Source: an uncultured Lachnospiraceae bacterium
GTDB lineage: Bacteria > Bacillota > Clostridia > Lachnospirales > Lachnospiraceae
Direction of reading: 5' to 3'
NCBI GenBank assembly: GCA_946566415.1
Contig: CAMNWW010000157.1
Location: 1 to 5,748 of the forward strand
Length of the DNA: 5,748 nt
In this document: one piece after another, positions 1 through 5,210 of the stretch
Position numbering within the stretch: the first letter of the stretch is position 1
Layout: each line of letters begins with the position of its first letter
The notes under the pieces: model-generated
What the model was told of the DNA's origin: nothing
Database searches by the model: none
What the model saw: the letters and a program-made list of their open reading frames with translations, nothing else
Made by a program: the position numbers and the translations under genes

Positions 1-613
1 GATGGAGATGACCTTATGCATGGGCGCTTCCATCAGTGCGGTCCATGGGTTTAACAAAGCGTTGAAAGAGGAGAGCGAAGGAAAGACAGTAGCAGTCATC
101 GGAGACTCCACCTTTATGCATTCTGGGATGACAGGGCTTGCCAACATCGCATATAATCAGAGTAATTCGACGGTCATTATCCTGGATAACTCTATCACCG
201 GAATGACAGGGCATCAGCAGAATCCGACTACAGGATATAATATCAAGGGCGACCCGGCCGGAAAGATTGATCTGGAAAGCCTGTGCCGTTCTATGGGATT
301 TAATAGAGTGGCGGTGGTGGATCCATATGATCTGGAAGAATGCGACCGGGTCGTTAAACAGGAGCTGGAAGTGGATGAGCCGTCTGTCATTATCAGCAGA
401 CGTCCCTGCGCCCTCCTTAAATATGTAAAACATGACAGACCGCTTCGCGTAGATGCAGAGAAATGTGCTGGATGCAAAGCTTGTATGCGTCTGGGATGTC
501 CTGCGATCAGTATCAAGAACGGCAAAGCGTCAATCGATAATACATTATGCGTAGGATGCAAGGTCTGCCAGCAGCTCTGCAAGTTCGATGCATTACAGTC
601 AGGGGAGGTGTAG
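1..613 (+). CDS. iorA: Indolepyruvate:ferredoxin oxidoreductase, alpha subunit (C-terminal part, cut by left edge)
   Basis: This is the catalytic subunit of an enzyme that oxidatively decarboxylates aryl-2-oxoacids (indolepyruvate, phenylpyruvate) to aryl-acetyl-CoA and passes electrons to ferredoxin. It acts in the cytoplasm as a complex with IorB. Only the last 203 or so residues are visible, in the frame starting at base 2; the full family protein is about 600 residues, so the pyrimidine-binding half lies outside the window. Numbered from the first visible Met, the thiamine diphosphate/Mg site is seen as GDSTF (34-38) followed by LDNSITGMTG (61-70). The C-terminus is a ferredoxin domain with two cysteine clusters. 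One is C155, C158, C161, C166, with CP and a four-residue last gap; the other is C183, C186, C189, C193, with K instead of the usual P after the last Cys. The slightly atypical clusters fit IorA. The stop lies 3 bases before iorB, and the iorB ribosome site sits inside the last codons, so the two are cotranscribed. Confidence 0.95.
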   Translation, partial: MEMTLCMGASISAVHGFNKALKEESEGKTVAVIGDSTFMHSGMTGLANIAYNQSNSTVIILDNSITGMTGHQQNPTTGYNIKGDPAGKIDLESLCRSMGFNRVAVVDPYDLEECDRVVKQELEVDEPSVIISRRPCALLKYVKHDRPLRVDAEKCAGCKACMRLGCPAISIKNGKASIDNTLCVGCKVCQQLCKFDALQSGEV

Positions 614-616
614 AAG

Positions 617-1189
617 ATGACGAAGAATATTATGATCGTCGGCGTAGGAGGCCAGGGTTCCCTTCTCGCCAGCAAACTTCTCGGCCATCTGCTCCTGACA
701 GAGGGGTATGATGTGAAGGTATCCGAGGTTCACGGAATGAGCCAGAGGGGCGGAAGTGTTGTTACATATGTAAGATTCGGGGAAAAGGTATATTCGCCCA
801 TCATTGATAAAGGGGAAGCTGATTTTATCGTTTCTTTTGAAAAGCTGGAGGCGGCACGCTATGTGGAATATCTGAAAGAGGGCGGAAGGATTGTGGTGAA
901 CGTCCAGGAGATCGATCCGATGCCCGTTATCACCGGCGCTGCAGAATATCCCAGTGATCTGATCGGAAAGATGCAGTCTAAAGGAATACAGGTAGACGCG
1001 ATGGACTGCCTTGGACTGGCAGAAGAGGCAGGCTCTGCGAAAGCGGTAAATATCGTGCTTATGGGCAGACTGTCACGCTATTTTGATATTCCCGTGGAGA
1101 AATGGCAGAAAGCCATTGAAGAATGTGTTCCTCCTAAATTTGCCGAACTGAATCATAAAGCTTTTTCACTGGGAAGGGGAGAAAAATAA
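617..1189 (+). CDS. iorB: Indolepyruvate:ferredoxin oxidoreductase, beta subunit
   Basis: This is the partner subunit of IorA, 190 residues, the usual length for IorB. It is a single pyruvate-ferredoxin oxidoreductase gamma-type domain. Visible marks are the glycine-rich nucleotide-like loop GVGGQG (9-14), the highly conserved EVHGMSQRGG (37-46), and the late AVNIVLMG helix (143-150). It carries no iron-sulphur cysteine cluster of its own, as expected, because the clusters are in IorA. The start at 617 is fixed by a strong Shine-Dalgarno AGGGGAGGTG at 601-610, eight bases from the GGAGG core to the ATG and lying within the end of iorA. The stop codon TAA shares its last A with the ATG of the following ligase gene, which implies translational coupling. 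Assignment is firm at family level; whether the preferred substrate is indolepyruvate or phenylpyruvate cannot be read from the sequence. Confidence 0.93.
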   Translation: MTKNIMIVGVGGQGSLLASKLLGHLLLTEGYDVKVSEVHGMSQRGGSVVTYVRFGEKVYSPIIDKGEADFIVSFEKLEAARYVEYLKEGGRIVVNVQEIDPMPVITGAAEYPSDLIGKMQSKGIQVDAMDCLGLAEEAGSAKAVNIVLMGRLSRYFDIPVEKWQKAIEECVPPKFAELNHKAFSLGRGEK

Positions 1190-2493
1190 TGAAGAATTAT
1201 TATCAGCCAGAAATTGAAACGATGCCGCTTGACAAGCTCCAGGCGCTCCAGAGCGAACGCCTGGCAGGGCAGGTAAAATTTGTCTATGAGAATGTCAAAT
1301 TCTATCATGACCGGATGGACGAAATGGGAGTGAAGCCAGAGGATATTAAAGGAATAGACGATTTGCATAAGCTTCCATTTATCACCAAGGACGATCTTCG
1401 TGATCAGTACCCGTACGGTCTTTTGGGCGTGCCGCTTGAGGACTGTGTTCGGATCCAGTCTACCAGCGGGACGACAGGACGGCGTGTGGTCGCGTTTTAT
1501 ACACAGGAGGATATTGATATCTGGGAAGAATGCTGTGCAAGGGCGATCGTAGCGGCAGGAGGAACGAAGGAAGATGTGTGCCATGTCTGCTACGGGTACG
1601 GCCTGTTTACAGGAGGTCCAGGACTGAACGGCGGTTCCCACAAAGTGGGATGTCTGACGCTTCCCATGTCTTCCGGCAATACAGAACGGCAGCTTCAGTT
1701 TATGACAGATCTGGGTTCTACGATTCTTTGTTGTACCCCATCTTACGCTGCGAATTTGGGCGAGGCGGTAAGTGAAAAAGGGCTGCGGGATAAGATCAAA
1801 TTAAAAGCCGGTATTTTCGGCGCTGAGCCGTGGACAGAGGAGATGCGTCATAATATCGAGAAGTCTCTAGGAATCAAGGCATATGATATCTATGGATTGA
1901 CGGAGATTTCAGGGCCGGGCGTATCTTTTGAGTGTGAAGAACAGGCGGGAATGCATATTCAGGAAGATCATTTCATTGCCGAGATCATTGATCCGAATAC
2001 AGGAGAAGTTCTTCCAGAAGGGGAGACCGGAGAGTTGGTATTTACCTGTATCACGAAAAAGGCATTTCCTCTCATGCGATACCGGACCCGCGATCTCTGC
2101 CGCTTAACCCGCAAGCCTTGTTCCTGCGGCCGTACACATGTGCGTATGATGAAACCGAAGGGAAGAAGCGATGACATGATGGTCGTAAAAGGCGTAAACG
2201 TATGGCCGTCGCAGATCGAGACTGTCCTTTTGAATCAGGGATATCAGGCAAATTACCAGATCGTGGTCGACCGTATAGGCAATAACGACACAATTGAAGT
2301 GCAGGTTGAATTAACGCCGGAAATGGTGGAAAATAAGAGCATGACGATCGAGGCTAGACAGAAAAAGATCGTGTCAGGGCTGAAATCTATGCTTGGAATT
2401 ACGGTAAATGTGAAGGTAGTAGAGCCGAAAGCGATTGCTATAAGTGAAGGCAAAGCTGTCCGCTTGATCGACAAGATACATTTGTATCAATAG
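1189..2493 (+). CDS. paaK: Phenylacetate-CoA ligase-type AMP-forming acyl-CoA ligase
   Basis: This enzyme activates an arylacetate (phenylacetate, indoleacetate or a relative) with ATP and CoA to the arylacetyl-CoA thioester plus AMP and PPi. It is 434 residues, the normal PaaK length. Seen in order: an N-terminal PaaK-type segment; the phosphate loop STSGTTGRR (91-99); GAEPW (211-215); the adenylate motif YDIYGLTE (232-239) with the expected Glu239; RYRTRDL (297-303) with Asp302; a small CSCG pair (C311, C313) common in this subfamily; the hinge region KGRSDDMMVVKG (324-335); and EGKAVR (420-425) with the probable catalytic Lys422 near the end. The ATG overlaps the iorB stop by one base (TAATG) and has AAGGGGAG at 1174-1181 as ribosome site. 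Linkage to iorAB makes an aryl acid the likely substrate. The exact acid is inferred; another aromatic or branched acid is possible. Confidence 0.93.
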   Translation: MKNYYQPEIETMPLDKLQALQSERLAGQVKFVYENVKFYHDRMDEMGVKPEDIKGIDDLHKLPFITKDDLRDQYPYGLLGVPLEDCVRIQSTSGTTGRRVVAFYTQEDIDIWEECCARAIVAAGGTKEDVCHVCYGYGLFTGGPGLNGGSHKVGCLTLPMSSGNTERQLQFMTDLGSTILCCTPSYAANLGEAVSEKGLRDKIKLKAGIFGAEPWTEEMRHNIEKSLGIKAYDIYGLTEISGPGVSFECEEQAGMHIQEDHFIAEIIDPNTGEVLPEGETGELVFTCITKKAFPLMRYRTRDLCRLTRKPCSCGRTHVRMMKPKGRSDDMMVVKGVNVWPSQIETVLLNQGYQANYQIVVDRIGNNDTIEVQVELTPEMVENKSMTIEARQKKIVSGLKSMLGITVNVKVVEPKAIAISEGKAVRLIDKIHLYQ

Positions 2494-2520
2494 AAGCTAT
2501 TATTTTACGACAAAAAGAAC

Positions 2521-2549
2521 GGCTCCGGGAATCTGTATTTCCTGGAGCC
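2521..2549. terminator. Bidirectional hairpin terminator between convergent genes
   Basis: An 11-base-pair stem (2521-2531 with 2539-2549, one G-T wobble) closes a 7-base loop. It lies 27 bases after the paaK stop and 53 bases beyond the amidohydrolase stop on the other strand. On the minus strand the stem is followed by a run reading GTTCTTTTTG, a good U-tract. On the plus strand the following TGTTTATT is a weaker tract. It therefore probably ends transcription from both sides, with the minus direction the stronger. Confidence 0.75.
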
Positions 2550-2602
2550 TGTTTATTCCTGCGGGCAGCGGGCCAAGAGATCATGCCTGCATATCCATGT
2601 GA

Positions 2603-3451
2603 CTAGAGATCTAAGAGTTTTTTTGCATTTCCGGCAAAAATCATGTCTTGCTCCGTCTCTGTCAAAGGTATTCTTTTAATCCGTTCGACATAGTCTCTTT
2701 GATCTTCCCAAGGCGAATCTGTGGCAAATAAAATACGGTCGGCGCCGTGTTTTCTTACGATGCGAATGAACTCTTCGTCAGATAGATTGCAGGAGAGGTA
2801 GGGCTTTTGCCCGCTCTTTGTATCCGGAGTGACGGGACCGATGGAAAAGGCGGTGTCAAACCAGATGGGCGCGCCGGCCAGATCGTGCTCAACATCCTCC
2901 CAGCAGCCCCAGTTCCCCATATGTGCAAGGACGAATTTCTCGGGATGGAGAGTATCTATAATCTTCAGGATTTGGGATACAGAAGCATAATTATGGTCGT
3001 AGATACCGATATCGATGCCGGCGTGCGTGACGATGATAAGCCCCAGTTCAGAGGCGGCGTCAATGATGCGCATCATGCGGATGTCGTCGATATCTGTATT
3101 CTGGTATGCAGGATGAATCTTGATGCCTGGGATTTTGCTTTGTTTCAGACGCATCAGTTCGGATTTATAATCTTCATAGTCCGGATGGATGCCGCCAAAA
3201 GTTATAATGCCTTTTCTTCTCAATTCCTCCTGCTCGGCGATCAGGGCGCTGTTCACCTTTTCCACCTGACCCGGGTTTGTCATAACCGGAAGGTTAACCG
3301 AGTAATCAATACCGCCCTCCTGCATGGAAGAAACAAGTCCGTCTGCAGAGCCGTCTGTAAAATAGGATGTGTGTGACTTAAGGCTCAATTTTGCCAGGAC
3401 TCCTGCAGATATCTTGGCAGGAAATGTATGTGTATGAAAATCAATGATCAT
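2603..3451 (-). CDS. Metal-dependent amidohydrolase, TIM-barrel (Amidohydro_2 type)
   Basis: This is a 282-residue protein of the amidohydrolase superfamily, in the group that includes small hydrolases and decarboxylases such as ACMSD-like enzymes. The metal-binding HxH is at the very N-terminus (DFHTH, H6 and H8). Further expected ligands follow: IKIHP (110-114, H113), VTHAGID (141-147, H143), LAHMGN (175-180, H177) and the last-strand Asp in FATDSPW (242-248, D245). There is no signal peptide or membrane segment, so it is cytoplasmic. The start at 3451 is supported by AGAGGAG on the minus strand (3460-3466), eight bases from the ATG, and by the HxH needing to sit close to the N-terminus. 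It is monocistronic in the window, with a strong promoter at 3678-3706 and a long structured leader. The substrate is unknown. Convergence with paaK does not show a shared pathway. Confidence 0.9.
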   Translation of the reverse strand: MIIDFHTHTFPAKISAGVLAKLSLKSHTSYFTDGSADGLVSSMQEGGIDYSVNLPVMTNPGQVEKVNSALIAEQEELRRKGIITFGGIHPDYEDYKSELMRLKQSKIPGIKIHPAYQNTDIDDIRMMRIIDAASELGLIIVTHAGIDIGIYDHNYASVSQILKIIDTLHPEKFVLAHMGNWGCWEDVEHDLAGAPIWFDTAFSIGPVTPDTKSGQKPYLSCNLSDEEFIRIVRKHGADRILFATDSPWEDQRDYVERIKRIPLTETEQDMIFAGNAKKLLDL

Positions 3452-3496
3452 GTCGTCGTCTCCTCTAATTATGCTTTATTCTCACGGAGGCAATGA

Positions 3497-3528
3497 GCCA
3501 AGCGGACATGCTTGCATGTCCATTTGGC
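3497..3528. repeat. Hairpin with CTTG/CAAG tetraloop
   Basis: A near-perfect palindrome: 14 positions on each arm around the tetraloop CTTG (CAAG on the other strand). The inner seven pairs (3504-3510 with 3515-3521) are perfect. Outside these come one mismatch, one wobble and five further pairs to 3497/3528. It is stable enough to fold in RNA from either strand. Confidence 0.7.
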
Positions 3529-3532
3529 GAAT

Positions 3533-3626
3533 GCCCGTGGGTCGAATACCCCGCAGCTCTGTTGCGTTGCAAGTTTGATGCCCCGTCAGCTTGCTGCGGG
3601 GTATTTGACTCCCGCGAGTAACGGGC
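3533..3626. repeat. Long GC-rich inverted repeat with two competing pairings
   Basis: The core is a perfect 13-base inverted repeat, 3545-3557 with 3593-3605 (AATACCCCGCAGC and its complement). It extends outward through GGGTCG/TGACTC with two wobbles, and after a small asymmetric interruption through GCCCGT (3533-3538) with ACGGGC (3621-3626). The right arm can instead fold locally, CCCCG-T-CAG (3581-3589) with CTGCGGGG (3594-3601): eight pairs, one bulged T and a CTTG loop. The two folds share the right arm and exclude each other. It resembles a dispersed intergenic palindrome or a structured RNA; which of these cannot be decided from one copy. Confidence 0.65.
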
Positions 3627-3677
3627 TAAGTAACCGTGCTTGCGCGGATAATTGAACGTAAGTTGCTGTACAGGCAT

Positions 3678-3706
3678 ATGATAGGATAAAATCAGAGCAC
3701 TGTCAA
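3678..3706 (-). promoter_or_regulatory. Strong sigma-A type promoter for the amidohydrolase gene
   Basis: Read on the minus strand, a perfect -35 TTGACA (3701-3706) is followed by a 17-base spacer and the -10 TATCAT (3678-3683), one mismatch from consensus. Transcription would begin near 3671, leaving a leader of about 220 bases before the start codon at 3451. This is the best promoter match in the window. Confidence 0.77.
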
Positions 3707-3751
3707 CGGGGAGAATTTAACTTTCCAGGGTACCAAATCTTTCAGGAATTT

Positions 3752-3798
3752 GTTATACTTTGTGAGACGGCCGAATGGCCATGACGGGGTATTATACT
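3752..3798 (+). promoter_or_regulatory. Candidate promoter region for the NUDIX gene (two -10-like boxes)
   Basis: Two TATACT boxes lie 39 bases apart, at 3754-3759 and 3793-3798, upstream of the NUDIX start at 3866. The first is preceded by TG one base away (TGTTATACT), an extended -10 that could work without a good -35. The second sits in GGTATTATAC and also lacks a clear -35. A short GGCC-GAAT-GGCC palindrome (3769-3780) lies between them. I prefer the first box, but this rests on motif matching alone. Confidence 0.45.
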
Positions 3799-3865
3799 TT
3801 ATGAAATGCATTGCTGAATAAGCGATTGATGAAGCGGCAGATTTTAAGAACAAGGAGAGAAACGT

Positions 3866-4471
3866 ATGAGTTTTGATTTGGATGATAAAAAGAATAAAGA
3901 AAACCTTGCGTGGGAGGAAATCCGTACAGATCACATCGTACAGGATGAATGGATCGATTTCAGACGGTCTGCGTACAGGTTTCCGGATGGAAGCGAATTC
4001 GAGCCATATTACAGTTACAGCCGTAAGGACTATGTTGTGATAGTCGCGTCGGACGAAGAGGGAAATTATCTTTGCGTCAGGCAGTTCCGCCAGGGAATAA
4101 AGGAAGTGACGACAGAGTTTCCCGCAGGCGGAATCGAGCGGATTGACGGCAGGGAATATGGAAAGGGACGCGGCGAGTCGACGTCGGAGGATGCGCTTAA
4201 GGCGGCTAAAAGGGAACTGCTTGAAGAGACGGGATATGTATCGGATGAATGGAAGCATTTGCTTACAGTCCCTTCTAATGCCACCTTGGCGGACAACTAT
4301 GCATATATTTTCGCGGCCATAAGCTGCCGTAAGGCGGGGGAGCAAAAACTGGACGAGACGGAGTTTTTGAATGTCAGGAAATATTCCGCAGATGAAATAG
4401 AAGAAATGATCTGTAAGGGCGGTTTTCAGCAGGCCGTCCATATCATGGCATGGCTTTTGTCCAGAAGATGA
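3866..4471 (+). CDS. NUDIX hydrolase, ADP-ribose pyrophosphatase type
   Basis: This 201-residue cytoplasmic enzyme probably hydrolyses a nucleoside diphosphate sugar such as ADP-ribose to AMP and a sugar phosphate. Family marks are VRQFRQG (71-77), EFPAGGIE (84-91), and the second half of the Nudix box E108-x7-RELLEETGY (116-124), holding the metal-binding glutamates E117, E120 and E121. Compared with the standard spacing (Gly, five residues, Glu), about 14 extra residues lie between G88 and E108 (the RIDGREYGKGRG stretch), so this member has an enlarged loop before the Nudix helix. The ATG at 3866 has AAGGAGAG a few bases upstream. It stands alone on its strand, between the divergent amidohydrolase gene and the convergent flavodoxin gene. 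In many Firmicutes an ADP-ribose pyrophosphatase of this form is a housekeeping gene. Exact substrate is inferred. Confidence 0.92.
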   Translation: MSFDLDDKKNKENLAWEEIRTDHIVQDEWIDFRRSAYRFPDGSEFEPYYSYSRKDYVVIVASDEEGNYLCVRQFRQGIKEVTTEFPAGGIERIDGREYGKGRGESTSEDALKAAKRELLEETGYVSDEWKHLLTVPSNATLADNYAYIFAAISCRKAGEQKLDETEFLNVRKYSADEIEEMICKGGFQQAVHIMAWLLSRR

Positions 4472-4523
4472 TAGAGGAGAAGAAAAAAGGTTAGTTTTTG
4501 CAATATTCCTATGCAAAGGATAT

Positions 4524-5069
4524 TCAGTTAGATTCGATGTATTGAAGAAGGGGTCGGATCGAGTTCAAATCAGTAAAATCAACCGCTTTTCCATAAGTTT
4601 CCAGGATCTGCCTGCCTTCCGCGCCTAGTGTGGCGGGATCCTTCTTCAGCATGGCTCTGCGGAGCATTGCCATCATGGATTTATGTATGAAACCTAGTTT
4701 TGCATAGTCAATGCCTCCGCGGAAATGAAAGACTTTGATCTTTTTTTTCATTTCCTCTGACAGGAGTTTGTCCATGGATTCCTGGAGATGGGCGGCATTT
4801 TTGCTGTCGCTGGGATCGGCAAGCCCGCAGGTGAATAAAATAAGCTTCTTACTGCGGACAAGATCAAAGTTTTTCGTTATGAGCGATACGCCGCTTATTC
4901 CTCCGGCATAAAGACCGCCGCCATAGATTATCGTGTCATAATCGCCAAAAGCCGATACAGGAAAGTCCTTTTTGGTGAAGATCGGGCAGGAAAGCGCAGA
5001 AGAGACTGACTCGGCGTAACGTTTTGTAAATCCATATTTTGACTCATAAATTACAACAGTTTTATTCAT
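4524..5069 (-). CDS. Flavodoxin-domain protein (HemG-like flavodoxin family)
   Basis: This 181-residue flavodoxin-fold protein is expected to bind FMN and carry electrons or act on a small redox substrate in the cytoplasm. The N-terminal beta strand and phosphate loop read VVIYESKYGFTKR (5-17). IIYGGGLYAGG (47-57) and LILFTCGLADP (76-86) form the later flavin-contact loops. The C-terminal half (FHFRGGIDYAKL, 115-125) resembles the protoporphyrinogen oxidase HemG-like flavodoxins rather than short electron-carrier flavodoxins, though haem synthesis is not implied. The open frame continues upstream to 5222, but the extra 51 residues would run through the promoter and lack flavodoxin features. 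The start at 5069 puts the fold at the N-terminus, with AGAAAGGA (minus strand, 5080-5087) ten bases upstream. It is divergent from a tetR gene, which probably controls it. Confidence 0.88.
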   Translation of the reverse strand: MNKTVVIYESKYGFTKRYAESVSSALSCPIFTKKDFPVSAFGDYDTIIYGGGLYAGGISGVSLITKNFDLVRSKKLILFTCGLADPSDSKNAAHLQESMDKLLSEEMKKKIKVFHFRGGIDYAKLGFIHKSMMAMLRRAMLKKDPATLGAEGRQILETYGKAVDFTDLNSIRPLLQYIESN

Positions 5070-5079
5070 TGAAATAAAT

Positions 5080-5087
5080 TCCTTTCT
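5080..5087 (-). promoter_or_regulatory. Ribosome binding site that decides the flavodoxin start
   Basis: AGAAAGGA on the minus strand, ten bases before the ATG at 5067-5069. The spacing is slightly long but usable, and it supports the 181-residue form over the 232-residue open frame. Confidence 0.6.
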
Positions 5088-5115
5088 GGATAATCGATTT
5101 TTTATATGATATAGT
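5087..5115 (+). promoter_or_regulatory. Candidate promoter for the tetR gene, overlapping the flavodoxin promoter
   Basis: TGGATA (5087-5092, four of six to consensus), a 17-base spacer and TATAGT (5110-5115, five of six). It would give a leader of about 90 bases to the tetR ATG. Its -10 overlaps that of the opposing flavodoxin promoter, so the two would compete for polymerase. Confidence 0.35.
5103..5113. promoter_or_regulatory. Possible TetR operator half-overlapping both -10 boxes
   Basis: TATATGATATA is a perfect odd-length palindrome centred at 5108. It lies across both opposing -10 elements in the tetR-flavodoxin gap, where a TetR-type repressor usually binds. It is short and AT-rich, so it may simply be the two -10 boxes back to back. 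Confidence 0.3.
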
Positions 5116-5134
5116 GGAACAGAAGAAAAATCAA
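5106..5134 (-). promoter_or_regulatory. Promoter for the flavodoxin gene
   Basis: On the minus strand, -35 TTGATT (5129-5134), a 17-base spacer and -10 TATCAT (5106-5111). Transcription would start about 30 bases before the flavodoxin ATG. The -10 matches that of the amidohydrolase promoter exactly. Confidence 0.6.
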
Positions 5135-5210
5135 GAAGTACAGGCAAAGTGCCGCAGACCAGAGAATTTGTGCCATATACAGTTACGAAAGTCAGGAGAG
5201 GGATCCAGCG

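Larger units (their letters stand above)
3452..3671 (-). promoter_or_regulatory. Long structured 5' leader of the amidohydrolase mRNA (unknown class)
   Basis: This is the stretch between the predicted transcription start and the amidohydrolase ATG. It has no believable gene but several stable hairpins: one at 3497-3528, a nested long-range inverted repeat at 3533-3626, and a short one at 3634-3647 (CCGTG, CTTG loop, CGCGG on the plus strand, one wobble). On the minus strand, GCCTCC (3486-3491) lies just upstream of, and is partly complementary to, the ribosome site AGAGGAG (3460-3466), so the site could be masked. None of the hairpins is followed by a U-run on either strand, so a simple attenuator is not visible. 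I do not recognise a known riboswitch. An alternative reading is an inserted palindromic repeat that happens to lie in the leader. Confidence 0.5.

Noticed and set aside
1153..1641. 162-codon minus-strand open frame across the iorB-paaK junction
   Set aside because: It is opposite two clearly coding genes, with no motif and no upstream ribosome site.
2807..3376. 189-codon plus-strand open frame
   Set aside because: It is antisense to the amidohydrolase gene, which keeps all its metal ligands. No family features are visible in the antisense product.
3465..3677. 70-codon minus-strand open frame in the amidohydrolase leader
   Set aside because: Its ATG (3675-3677) lies between the predicted -10 box and the transcription start, has no ribosome site, and the frame runs through the hairpins. 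Composition is low in hydrophobic core residues and looks like translated repeat. Internal use of the last 14 codons from the ATG at 3507-3509 as a leader peptide is also unsupported, since no ribosome site precedes it.
3692..4516. 274-codon minus-strand open frame
   Set aside because: It lies fully antisense to the NUDIX gene, whose domain motifs are unmistakable. The frame shows no recognisable domain and has no ribosome site; its length reflects the codon pattern of the real gene.
4472..4523. Possible terminator between the NUDIX and flavodoxin genes
   Set aside because: Only a weak five-pair TTTGC/GCAAA stem with an 11-base loop, or a bulged AT-rich alternative, can be drawn. There are T-runs on the minus strand, but the stem is too weak for a confident call.
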